Shown here: piece after piece, positions 56,993 to 64,000 of the stretch
Numbering within the stretch: position 1 is the first letter of the stretch
How the letters are laid out: each line of letters opens with the position of its first letter
From: Aliivibrio salmonicida LFI1238
Lineage (GTDB): Bacteria > Pseudomonadota > Gammaproteobacteria > Enterobacterales > Vibrionaceae
Assembly: GCF_000196495.1 (NCBI RefSeq)
Contig: NC_011312.1
Location: 620,001-684,000, forward strand
Direction of reading: 5' to 3'
DNA length: 64,000 bases
Notes under the pieces: generated by a model
Databases searched by the model: none
Told to the model about the DNA's origin: nothing
What the model saw: the letters and a program-made list of their open reading frames with translations, nothing else
Translations under genes and position numbers: made by a program

Positions 56993-57749
56993 TTCGCACT
57001 GTCATTTTGATTTTCCGCCTTTTAAAGACAATGAGCTTTTTTATTTAGAAAAGGCACGCTCTGTTGGTGTGAAAAAACTGATCATTCCTAGTGTTAATTC
57101 AAGTAATTGGGAGACGGTAGAACGACTCTCTCATCAATATCCCGAACTTTATTATGCATTAGGTATTCACCCTCAATTTTTAACTGAGAACGATGAAGAT
57201 GATGTGAAAAAGTTAGAGGTATTATTGGCGAATAAGGCGAATAAATGCGTCGCTATTGGTGAGTGTGGATTGGATTTTTGGAATCAAGAGTACGATAAAA
57301 AACATCAAATGAATGTATTTAAAATGCAATGTAAGTTAGCTGTAAAGTACGAATTACCTTTGATTATCCACAGCCGTAAAAGTCATGATGTGGTATTGAA
57401 AATATTACGAGAGATAAAACCATTGAAAGGTGGGGTGATCCACGGTTTTAGTGGTAGTACGCAACAAGCCGAAGCATTTATTAAACTCGGTTTTTTCATC
57501 GGTGTAGGGGGAGTGATTAGTTATGATCGTTCGATGAAAACAAAAAGAACAATTTCTGAGCTTCCTTTAGAGTGGTTGATGTTAGAAACTGACGCGCCAG
57601 ATATGCCATTATCTGGATTTCAAGGCACGCCTAATACCCCTGATAAAGTCTCTAATATCCTAGAATGTTTAATTTTTATACGAAAAGAACCGAGGGAAAC
57701 GATTGCGAATGCTGTTTACAGAAATGCCAATCATTTGTTTGGGATTTGA
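56973..57749 (+). CDS. yjjV: TatD-family metal-dependent hydrolase (YjjV type)
   Basis: 258 residues (E. coli YjjV 259). TIM-barrel DNase/hydrolase family. Metal ligands: LIDSHCHFD (His-x-His), IGECGLDFW, LIIHSRKSHD, VIHGFSGS and LETDAPDMP. In E. coli yjjV lies near the deo operon, and here it precedes nupC and deoCAB. Substrate is not known. Confidence 0.9.
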   Translation: MTTKLIDSHCHFDFPPFKDNELFYLEKARSVGVKKLIIPSVNSSNWETVERLSHQYPELYYALGIHPQFLTENDEDDVKKLEVLLANKANKCVAIGECGLDFWNQEYDKKHQMNVFKMQCKLAVKYELPLIIHSRKSHDVVLKILREIKPLKGGVIHGFSGSTQQAEAFIKLGFFIGVGGVISYDRSMKTKRTISELPLEWLMLETDAPDMPLSGFQGTPNTPDKVSNILECLIFIRKEPRETIANAVYRNANHLFGI

Positions 57750-57799
57750 GTTATTAGTCATTGCTTTAGATGTAATTGATGAATCTTTAGATATTCGTT

Positions 57800-57815
57800 A
57801 GTGATAAAGATCACA
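57800..57815 (+). promoter_or_regulatory. CRP site 1 upstream of nupC
   Basis: AGTGA-N6-TCACA, one mismatch from the CRP consensus TGTGA-N6-TCACA. Its centre is about 117 bp before the predicted nupC start. Confidence 0.7.
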
Positions 57816-57817
57816 CT

Positions 57818-57853
57818 AATGAATGAATGAATGAATGAATGAATGAATGAATG
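57818..57853. repeat. Tetranucleotide repeat (AATG)9
   Basis: Nine perfect AATG units (36 bp) between the two CRP sites of the nupC promoter. Such tracts change length by slipped-strand mispairing. Confidence 0.97.
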
Positions 57854-57875
57854 TATGATGTACGTTAGCAGAATA

Positions 57876-57918
57876 TGTGACAGCGGCATTACTTTCTTGG
57901 TGGTTCAATGAGTATAAT
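57876..57918 (+). promoter_or_regulatory. nupC promoter with CRP site 2
   Basis: TGTGA-N6-CATTA (57876-57891) is a CRP site with one strong half. TATAAT (57913-57918) is a perfect -10, with no good -35. The predicted start near 57925 puts the CRP centre at about -41.5, the class II position. Nucleoside-uptake promoters in enterics are controlled by CRP and CytR in this way. Confidence 0.65.
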
Positions 57919-57972
57919 CGCCCCCGCTAATTTGAAACACGCCAACAATCAATTTTAGGGAAACTTTTAACT

Positions 57973-59256
57973 ATGAGCCTGTTAATGAGCTTGGTTGGGA
58001 TAGTAGCGCTGCTTGCATTTGCAGTACTAATATCTGATAACCGTAAAGCAATCAATCTACGTACTGTCGGTGGCGCTTTTGCCATTCAATTTATTCTAGG
58101 TGCATTCATACTATACGTACCTGTGGGTCGTGATGTACTGTTAGGTGCATCTGAAGCGGTTGCGAATGTAATCAACTACGGTAACACGGGTATCGAATTC
58201 TTATTCGGTGGCTTAGTATCGAATAAAATGTTTGAAGTATTTGGTGGTGGCGGTTTCGTATTCGCACTGCGTGTACTTCCTGTAATCGTGTTCTTTGCAT
58301 CACTGACTGCGGTACTTTATTACCTTGGTATCATGCAAGTTGTGATTAACTTCTTAGGTGGTGCTCTTCAAAAAGCACTGGGTACTTCTCGTGCGGAATC
58401 TCTTTCTGCTACAGCGAATATTTTCGTTGGTCAAACAGAAGCACCTCTAGTTGTTCGTCCATTCATTCCAAAAATGACTCAATCAGAATTGTTTGCCGTA
58501 ATGTGTGGTGGTCTAGCTTCTGTTGCTGGTGGTGTTCTTGCTGGTTATGCGTCTATGGGCGTGCCTCTAGAGTACCTAATCGCGGCGTCATTCATGGCAG
58601 CTCCTGGTGGTCTTCTATTTGCTAAAATTCTTAAACCAGAAACAGAAACACCGGTTGATCAATTTGATGCACTTGATAACAAAGGCGACGACAAACCAGC
58701 TAACGTAATCGATGCAGCAGCAGCAGGCGCTGCAACAGGTATGCAACTTGCGTTAAACGTAGGTGCAATGCTTCTTGCATTCATCGGTCTAATCGCTCTA
58801 ATCAACGGTATCCTAGGTGGTGTTGGTGGTTGGTTCGGTATGCCAGAAATTACGCTAGAACTTATTCTTGGTTACGTATTCGCTCCAGTTGCTTTCCTAA
58901 TCGGTGTGCCGTGGGAAGAAGCGACAGTTGCAGGTTCGTTCTTAGGTCAAAAATTGGTAGTTAACGAATTCGTTGCTTACTTAAACTTTGCACCTTACCT
59001 AAAAGACGTTGCTGATGGCGGCATGTTAGTTGCACAAACTGGCGTTGAAATGTCTGAGAAAACGAAAGCAATCATTTCATTCGCACTATGTGGTTTTGCT
59101 AACCTTTCTTCTGTAGCTATCCTACTTGGTGGTTTAGGTAGCCTTGCTCCTGAACGTCGTCATGACATCGCTAAAATGGGCATGAAAGCTGTTGCTGCTG
59201 GTACATTATCTAACTTAATGTCAGCAACAATCGCAGGTCTATTCTTATCTATCTAA
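57973..59256 (+). CDS. nupC: Concentrative nucleoside transporter NupC
   Basis: 427 residues with about ten membrane segments; CNT family. Signatures include ATANIFVGQTEAPLVVRPFI and GFANLSSVAILLGGLGSLAPERR. It imports nucleosides with Na+ or H+. It stands between the TatD-family gene and the deo genes, which break down deoxynucleosides. Its terminator is split by the IS at 59302. Confidence 0.96.
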   Translation: MSLLMSLVGIVALLAFAVLISDNRKAINLRTVGGAFAIQFILGAFILYVPVGRDVLLGASEAVANVINYGNTGIEFLFGGLVSNKMFEVFGGGGFVFALRVLPVIVFFASLTAVLYYLGIMQVVINFLGGALQKALGTSRAESLSATANIFVGQTEAPLVVRPFIPKMTQSELFAVMCGGLASVAGGVLAGYASMGVPLEYLIAASFMAAPGGLLFAKILKPETETPVDQFDALDNKGDDKPANVIDAAAAGAATGMQLALNVGAMLLAFIGLIALINGILGGVGGWFGMPEITLELILGYVFAPVAFLIGVPWEEATVAGSFLGQKLVVNEFVAYLNFAPYLKDVADGGMLVAQTGVEMSEKTKAIISFALCGFANLSSVAILLGGLGSLAPERRHDIAKMGMKAVAAGTLSNLMSATIAGLFLSI

Positions 59257-59281
59257 TATTATAGAGACAGAAACGACTGAT

Positions 59282-59301
59282 AAAAACCCGCAACGTGTTG
59301 C
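59282..59301 (+). repeat. Left half of the broken nupC terminator with 12-bp target duplication
   Basis: 59290-59301 reads GCAACGTGTTGC and recurs exactly at 60714-60725. Joined, the flanks give AAAAACCCGCAAC-GT-GTTGCGGGTTTTTTT, a standard rho-independent terminator. The left remnant keeps a 5-bp stem (GCAAC/GTTGC) but has lost the T-run. Confidence 0.9.
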
Positions 59302-59356
59302 TAATGCCGATCATTTAAGGTAAATATGATCGGTTGACCGATCCTTTTTATATGTC

Positions 59357-59390
59357 AAAATCCAAGTGTATTTTATGCACTTGGATTTTT
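59357..59390 (+). terminator. Hairpin just before the IS transposase start
   Basis: A perfect 12-bp stem AAAATCCAAGTG/CACTTGGATTTT with a 9-base loop and T7, ending three bases before the ATG at 59393. It should stop transcripts entering from nupC, and any that pass would have the GGA ribosome-binding bases hidden in the stem. Confidence 0.8.
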
Positions 59391-59392
59391 TT

Positions 59393-60700
59393 ATGGATGT
59401 TTCTCAAGCTCTAAACATAATCAATGACTGGAAACCTAGCAACGTAGAGACTCTCGCTGATTTACTTCCAATCCATCTGATTGATGAGGCTTATTCTCTC
59501 ACTGATACGGTGACGATGAGGAAGCGAAAGCTTACTCTTGAATCAATGGTATGGTTACTTGTTGGTATGGCTATCTATAACAATAAATCCATGAAGGATT
59601 TAGTTAATCAGCTTGATATTGTAGACCGTACAGGTAAAGCTTTTGTCGCTCCTAGTGCCCTTACTCAGCGCCGAAAAAATCTAGGTGAAGCAGCAATGAA
59701 AGCAGTCTTTGAGCGAATGACAAGTTCCTGGCTTAAGAGTGCTAATCTTCCTAAATGGAATGGACTAACTCTCTTAGGCGTTGATGGTGTTGTATGGAGA
59801 GCACCTGATAACCAGAAAAATGAAGAGGCTTTTTCTCGCCAAAAAGGAACTCAATATCCACAGGTAAGAATGGTTTGCCAAATGGAGCTAAGCAGTCATC
59901 TTATTACAGCGAGCGCTTTCGATAATTACAATACAAATGAAATGATATTGGCAGAGAAGTTAATAGATAGTACACCTGACCATAGCGTAACTATGTTCGA
60001 TAAGGGGTTCTATTCATTAGGATTACTACATAAATGGCAGATGACAGGCTCAGAGCGTCACTGGCTTATTCCCCTTAAAAAAAATACTCAATATGAAATA
60101 ATTCGATCGCTAGGTCGTAATGACAAACTTGTTATTCTTCGGAGTAACCCAAGAGCAAGAAAACTGTTTTCTAATTTACCTGAAACGATGACTGCTCGTC
60201 TCGTGACTCGAAAAATTAAAGGAAAAGATTATCAAGTTCTGACGTCAATGATTGACCCATTACGTTACCCATTGAAAGATATAGTCGGTCTTTATGAGCA
60301 TCGTTGGGAAATAGAATTGGGTTACCGAGAGCAGAAACAATACATGTTAGGAAATCGCTTAACACTACGAAGCCGTCTGCCTGAATTAGTGAAACAAGAA
60401 CTATGGGGTATCTTGTTGACTTATAATTTAATTCGCTACCAAATGGTAGAGCTTTGCTTTAATTTAAAAGGAAATTATCTCCCTTATCAATTGAGTTTTA
60501 ATGGGACACTTGCTCATGTATCTGCATTATTAGTTGGTTTACCATACTCAACGCCAGGAGCGATCCCTCGACAATTAAAAGGCTTCCACCAGATGGCTGA
60601 AAGCTTAATACTTGATAGGCGAAGGGAAAGAACATTCCCTCGAATGGTAAAACCAAGACCTCAACGATATGCCAGAAACAAGAATGCCATTCACCCTTAA
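59393..60700 (+). CDS. IS4-family transposase
   Basis: 435 residues, very similar in layout to E. coli IS4 transposase (442). DDE residues lie in LLGVDGVVWRA, VTMFDKGFYS and the YREK box YEHRWEIELGYREQK (Y-x2-R-x3-E-x6-K exact). The start at 59393 (MDVSQALNII) matches IS4; a GTG at 59366 in the hairpin is an alternative. The frame is intact, so it may be active. The stop directly abuts the right inverted repeat. Confidence 0.96.
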   Translation: MDVSQALNIINDWKPSNVETLADLLPIHLIDEAYSLTDTVTMRKRKLTLESMVWLLVGMAIYNNKSMKDLVNQLDIVDRTGKAFVAPSALTQRRKNLGEAAMKAVFERMTSSWLKSANLPKWNGLTLLGVDGVVWRAPDNQKNEEAFSRQKGTQYPQVRMVCQMELSSHLITASAFDNYNTNEMILAEKLIDSTPDHSVTMFDKGFYSLGLLHKWQMTGSERHWLIPLKKNTQYEIIRSLGRNDKLVILRSNPRARKLFSNLPETMTARLVTRKIKGKDYQVLTSMIDPLRYPLKDIVGLYEHRWEIELGYREQKQYMLGNRLTLRSRLPELVKQELWGILLTYNLIRYQMVELCFNLKGNYLPYQLSFNGTLAHVSALLVGLPYSTPGAIPRQLKGFHQMAESLILDRRRERTFPRMVKPRPQRYARNKNAIHP

Positions 60701-60713
60701 GTGAACGGCATTA

Positions 60714-60735
60714 GCAACGTGTTGCGGGTTTTTTT
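60714..60735 (+). repeat. Right half of the broken nupC terminator with target duplication
   Basis: 60714-60725 duplicates 59290-59301. It is followed by GGG and T7. GCAAC/GTTGC can still pair and is followed by the T-run, though three GC pairs of the original stem are lost. Confidence 0.9.
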
Positions 60736-61049
60736 ATGCCTGTCTATTTTTAATATCAATGATTATGGGCTTATTCTTATTGATCAAACTTCGTAAAAAT
60801 GAGGATTATAGAGTAACTACTTATCCGTGTTTTTGTCTTACTCCTAAATGATTTCCCTGTGTAATAAAGAGAACATCTAATTAATTGTATTGGCATAATA
60901 TTTAAAGTAAAAAGAGTGAGATGCAAACCGATTGCGTTGCCTATCATCGCCAGTCATCATTCATTAGCTTGTTATAATACTGCTCATAATAAAGATTCAT
61001 ATTTAAATGAGCTATGATTAAAAAACACAATAAAACATGGGAGCTCACT
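60736..61049. other. Non-coding gap between the IS and the XapX gene
   Basis: About 310 bp, AT-rich. TATAAT at 60973-60978 may be the -10 of the next gene, but no fitting -35 is visible. An ATG-started frame of about 30 codons (60759-60851) has no ribosome binding site. Confidence 0.4.
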
Positions 61050-61223
61050 ATGTTGAATGAAGTATTACTGTCGGTTTTTGCCGGTTTAATTGTTGGCGTT
61101 GTATTTTCAGCCATTAAATTACCTATTCCAGCACCACCCGTCCTCTCCGGAGTCATGGGAATTGTTGGGGTTTACCTTGGTGCTATCGGGTATCAATGGA
61201 TTATCGAGCGTTTCTTTTCATAA
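61050..61223 (+). CDS. XapX-domain small membrane protein
   Basis: 57 residues and two membrane segments. The block AGLIVGVVFSAIKLPIPAPPVLSG is the XapX signature, named from a protein of the xanthosine (xap) region. Function unknown. The ATG at 61050 has GGGAG six bases upstream; the longer frame from 61014 is rejected. Its place next to nucleoside genes recalls the name but proves nothing. Confidence 0.85.
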   Translation: MLNEVLLSVFAGLIVGVVFSAIKLPIPAPPVLSGVMGIVGVYLGAIGYQWIIERFFS

Positions 61224-61259
61224 TCGCTGTGTTTTTACAGGGAGACACGCTTTCACTAG

Positions 61260-61288
61260 TTGGCACAATAAAGTGTTGATACTATAAG
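61260..61288 (+). promoter_or_regulatory. Putative promoter of deoCAB
   Basis: TTGGCA (61260-61265), 17 bp, TATAAG (61283-61288). The leader to deoC would be about 210 bases and contains hairpin ACCTC/GAGGT (about 61305-61319). I found no CRP site here. Confidence 0.55.
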
Positions 61289-61507
61289 CAAGTATTTCAA
61301 CGGTACCTCATCAAGAGGTGCTATTTCAGTACCAAGTACTGGCGGCAAAAAGGATATTGATTGGGCGTCGTTTTACAGCTCAATTCTTCAAGGAATCAAG
61401 TCCGCTCATACGCTGTTTATGTAGAACGAAAGTTCAGACAGCAACACAGTATTATGCTTAGGCATATAACAGCACTATCAAAGAATATTATTCTATCGGA
61501 GATAACA

Positions 61508-62284
61508 ATGAGCGATTTAAAAGCAGCTGCACTACGTGCATTAAAGTTGATGGATTTAACCACACTAAACGATAACGACACAGATGAAGCCGTTATTGCG
61601 TTGTGTAAAAATGCGAAGACAGCCGTAGGCAATACAGCAGCAGTTTGTATCTATCCTCGTTTTGTACCTATTGCTAAAAAAACGCTACGTGAACAGGGGA
61701 CTCCTGATGTTCGCATTGCAACGGTAACTAACTTCCCTCACGGTAATGATGATATTGCTATTGCGGTGGCTGAAACGAAAGCTGCGGTTGCTTATGGCGC
61801 AGACGAAGTCGATGTTGTCTTCCCATACCGTGCATTGATTGCTGGTAATGAAACTGTTGGTTTTGAACTGGTTAAGCAATGTAAAGAAGCGTGTGGCGAT
61901 ATTCTGCTTAAAGTGATCATTGAAACTGGTGAGCTAAAAGAAGAAGCACTTATTAAGAAAACGTCTCAAATTTGTATTGAAGCAGGTGCTAACTTCATTA
62001 AAACCTCTACTGGTAAAGTGCCAGTGAACGCAACACCAGAATATGCACGCATGATGTTAGAAGTTATTCGTGATATGGGCGTAGCAAAAACAGTGGGTTT
62101 CAAACCTGCTGGCGGCGTTCGTACTGCTGAAGATGCACAAGCATACCTAGCAATGGCTGATGATATTCTAGGTGGCGATTGGGCTGATAACATGCACTAC
62201 CGTTTTGGTGCGTCAAGCCTACTGACTAATCTTTTAAATACATTAGAAGTGACAGCAGAAACAGCAGACCCATCTGCATACTAG
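61508..62284 (+). CDS. deoC: Deoxyribose-phosphate aldolase
   Basis: 258 residues (E. coli 259). Splits deoxyribose-5-phosphate into acetaldehyde and glyceraldehyde-3-phosphate. Schiff-base lysine Lys165 in NFIKTSTGK, proton-relay Lys199 in VGFKPAGGVRT, and Asp102 in EVDVVFPYRAL. The ATG at 61508 has GGAGAT five bases upstream; the frame opening at 61361 is not used. Confidence 0.97.
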   Translation: MSDLKAAALRALKLMDLTTLNDNDTDEAVIALCKNAKTAVGNTAAVCIYPRFVPIAKKTLREQGTPDVRIATVTNFPHGNDDIAIAVAETKAAVAYGADEVDVVFPYRALIAGNETVGFELVKQCKEACGDILLKVIIETGELKEEALIKKTSQICIEAGANFIKTSTGKVPVNATPEYARMMLEVIRDMGVAKTVGFKPAGGVRTAEDAQAYLAMADDILGGDWADNMHYRFGASSLLTNLLNTLEVTAETADPSAY

Positions 62285-62399
62285 TTTCCTGTTACTCGAT
62301 TTATATCGATAAATAAATCGACTTAGGTGAGGCATTACCGCTTCACCTACCTCAACCCTACCTATATTAATTTACCCAACCAAGATTGGGGAGGCACTA
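62285..62399 (+). other. deoC-deoA gap with two hairpins
   Basis: TCGATTTA and AGGTGA...TCACCT (about 62324-62350) can form hairpins without T-runs. They may affect deoC/deoA mRNA stability. Confidence 0.4.
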
Positions 62400-63731
62400 A
62401 TGTATCTACCACAAGAGATTATTCGTAGAAAACGCGACAATAAAGTACTAACAACAGAAGAAATTAACTTTTTTATTCAAGGTGTTGCAAAAAATACCGT
62501 GTCTGAAGGTCAAATTGCAGCATTTGCAATGGCGGTATATTTTAATGAAATGACGATGCCTGAACGTATTGCATTAACGTGTGCAATGCGTGATTCAGGA
62601 ATGGTAATTGATTGGAGCCATATGAACTTCGATGGCCCAATTGTTGATAAACATTCAACCGGTGGTGTTGGTGATGTAACCTCATTAATGCTTGGTCCTA
62701 TGGTGGCGGCATGTGGTGGTTATGTTCCTATGATCTCTGGCCGTGGTTTAGGTCATACTGGTGGCACGTTAGATAAATTGGAATCCATTGCTGGCTACAA
62801 TATTATGCCAAACAATGATCTTTTTGGAAAAGTAACCAAAGAAGCTGGCGTAGCTATCATTGGTCAAACGGGTGATTTAGCACCGGCAGATAAGCGTGTT
62901 TATGCCACTCGTGATGTAACGGCAACCGTTGATAATATTTCATTGATTACTGCATCTATTCTTTCTAAGAAATTAGCCGCAGGTTTAGATTCATTAGTGA
63001 TGGATGTAAAAGTCGGTTCAGGTGCATTTATGCCGACTTATGAGGCATCAGAAGAGCTGGCTAAATCTATCGTAGCTGTTGCTAATGGCGCGGGCACGAA
63101 GACGACCGCATTACTGACGGACATGAATCAAGTATTAGCCTCTACTGCGGGTAATGCATTAGAAGTTCGTGAAGCGATTCGTTTCCTAACTGGCGAATAC
63201 CGTAATCCTCGTTTATATGAAGTTGCGATGGCGCTATGTGCTGAAATGCTTGTGATTGCGAACTTAGCAAAAGACGAACAAGAAGCGTGTATTAAATTGC
63301 AAGCAGTGTTAGACAACGGCAAAGCCGCAGAATGTTTTGGTAAAATGGTGTTTGGTCTTGGTGGACCAAATGACATTATCGAAAATTACGATAACCATTT
63401 AGAAACCGCGCAAATCATTAAACCTGTATTTGCAGACAAATCCGGCTTTGTTAATACGATGGATACGCGTGATTTAGGCATGGCAGTCGTTGGTATGGGG
63501 GGCGGTCGTCGTGTTGCTAGCGATACTATTGATTATGCGGTTGGGTTAAGTGATATGATTCGTTTAGGTCAAACCGTTGATAGCAATCAACCATTAGCGA
63601 TGATCCATGCTCGTAATGAAGATCAATGGCAGCAGGCTGCAGATGCAGTTAAAGCCGCTATCGTGATCAGCGAAGAACAACCAGAAGCGACACCGGAAGT
63701 TTATCGTAAAGTTCGCTCACAAGATGTGTAA
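62400..63731 (+). CDS. deoA: Thymidine phosphorylase
   Basis: 443 residues. Converts thymidine and phosphate to thymine and deoxyribose-1-phosphate. The phosphate site is VDKHSTGGVGDVTSLMLGP (about 82-100) and the PyNP C-terminal domain is present. GGGAGG lies just upstream of the ATG. deoB starts 10 bp later. Confidence 0.98.
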   Translation: MYLPQEIIRRKRDNKVLTTEEINFFIQGVAKNTVSEGQIAAFAMAVYFNEMTMPERIALTCAMRDSGMVIDWSHMNFDGPIVDKHSTGGVGDVTSLMLGPMVAACGGYVPMISGRGLGHTGGTLDKLESIAGYNIMPNNDLFGKVTKEAGVAIIGQTGDLAPADKRVYATRDVTATVDNISLITASILSKKLAAGLDSLVMDVKVGSGAFMPTYEASEELAKSIVAVANGAGTKTTALLTDMNQVLASTAGNALEVREAIRFLTGEYRNPRLYEVAMALCAEMLVIANLAKDEQEACIKLQAVLDNGKAAECFGKMVFGLGGPNDIIENYDNHLETAQIIKPVFADKSGFVNTMDTRDLGMAVVGMGGGRRVASDTIDYAVGLSDMIRLGQTVDSNQPLAMIHARNEDQWQQAADAVKAAIVISEEQPEATPEVYRKVRSQDV

Positions 63732-63741
63732 GGAAGAAACC

Positions 63742-64000
63742 ATGAAACGTGCAATTATTTTAGTTCTTGATTCATTTGGTATTGGTGCAGCAGGTGATGC
63801 TGAAAAATTTGGTGATGTGGGTTCAGATACAATGGGTCACATTGCAGAACAGTGTGACAAAGGACTTGCCGATAATGGAAACCGTAAAGGACCATTAACG
63901 CTTCCAAATCTATCAAAGCTGGGTTTAGCAATGGCAGGTAAAGAGTCTACGGGCAAATTAGCCGCAGGTTTAGACGCTGATGCTGAGATTATTGGTGCTT
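63742..64000 (+). CDS. deoB: Phosphopentomutase (5' part; cut by window end)
   Basis: The first 86 codons are present. The start KRAIILVLDSFGIGAAGDA contains the metal-binding Asp typical of DeoB, and GSDTMGHIAEQ follows. It interconverts deoxyribose-1- and -5-phosphate, linking DeoA to DeoC. GGAAGAAA precedes the ATG. Confidence 0.97.
   Translation, partial: MKRAIILVLDSFGIGAAGDAEKFGDVGSDTMGHIAEQCDKGLADNGNRKGPLTLPNLSKLGLAMAGKESTGKLAAGLDADAEIIGA

Larger units (their letters stand above)
59302..60713 (+). mobile_element. Complete IS4-family insertion sequence, 1412 bp
   Basis: Ends are inverted repeats TAATGCCGATCATTT (left) and its near-complement AAGTGAACGGCATTA (right). The left end strongly resembles E. 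coli IS4 (TAATGCCGATCAGTT), and the size (IS4 about 1.43 kb) and 12-bp target duplication fit that group. One transposase gene fills the element. The intact ends and matching duplication suggest a recent insertion. Confidence 0.95.

Noticed and set aside
60759..60851. Short ATG-started frame after the IS
   Set aside because: About 30 codons, no ribosome binding site, no recognisable motif.
61272..61424. 50-codon open frame in the deoC leader with protein-like composition
   Set aside because: It has no start codon or ribosome binding site, and its first part overlaps the predicted promoter -10. It could be a remnant of an old gene, but I see no recognisable family.

Overview
The window reads as a chromosome-1 segment of a low-GC Vibrionaceae bacterium, most likely Aliivibrio (the fischeri/salmonicida/logei group). 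The reasons are the AT-rich codon usage, the Vibrio-specific genes vpsR, hlyU, ompU and nptA, and gene order that matches Vibrio cholerae in long blocks. Species cannot be fixed from the sequence alone. Almost everything is conserved core genome. The only mobile element I see is one complete IS4-type insertion sequence.

Layout: 1-2675 prfB (with its programmed frameshift) and lysS; 3013-4350 vpsR; 4417-5085 mutH (minus strand), then a 590-bp non-coding region rich in DnaA boxes and GATC sites; 5679-11091 rppH-ptsP-TSUP permease-lgt and thyA; 11160-12305 nptA (minus); 12681-13930 nhaR and hlyU; 14052-14312 rpsT (minus); 14534-22900 murJ-ribF-ileS-lspA-fkpB-ispH-dapB; 23459-27861 carAB; 27963-30515 dacB and ompU (minus); 31098-35676 greA, yhbY (minus), the heat-shock pair rlmE-ftsH, folP; 35733-37554 glmM and secG; 37564-37795 tRNA-Leu(GAG) and initiator tRNA-Met; 37962-46988 rimP-nusA-infB-rbfA-truB-rpsO-pnp; 47099-48082 nlpI; 48165-53535 ubiV-ubiU, a PAS-PAS-GGDEF-EAL gene, ubiT and yhbS; two small membrane-peptide genes (minus); 54232-56767 holD-rimI-prfC; 56855-59256 a 45-codon gene, a TatD-family gene and nupC; 59302-60713 the IS; 61050-64000 a XapX-domain gene and deoC-deoA-deoB (deoB is cut by the window end).

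How the genes work together: much of the window is translation machinery (RF2, RF3, LysRS, IleRS, S15, S20, IF2, RbfA, RimP, TruB, RlmE, RimI, initiator tRNA) and envelope biogenesis (Lgt, LspA, MurJ, DacB, SecG, NlpI, OmpU). Pyrimidine and nucleoside metabolism forms two groups: carAB/thyA, and nupC with deoCAB for uptake and breakdown of deoxynucleosides. UbiU, UbiV and UbiT make ubiquinone without oxygen; FNR-like sites with well-placed -10 boxes precede both ubiU and ubiT. VpsR and the GGDEF-EAL protein bring in c-di-GMP and biofilm control.

The observations most worth follow-up are: a possible DARS2-like DnaA-reactivation locus beside mutH; a nine-copy AATG repeat lying between two CRP sites of the nupC promoter; the IS4-type element inserted exactly into the nupC terminator with a 12-bp target duplication; an in-frame hexanucleotide repeat in the metal-binding loop of the GGDEF domain; and a pair of small hydrophobic proteins sharing the N-terminus MKKQL. 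Many starts were moved from the longest open frame to internal ATG, GTG or TTG codons with good ribosome binding sites.
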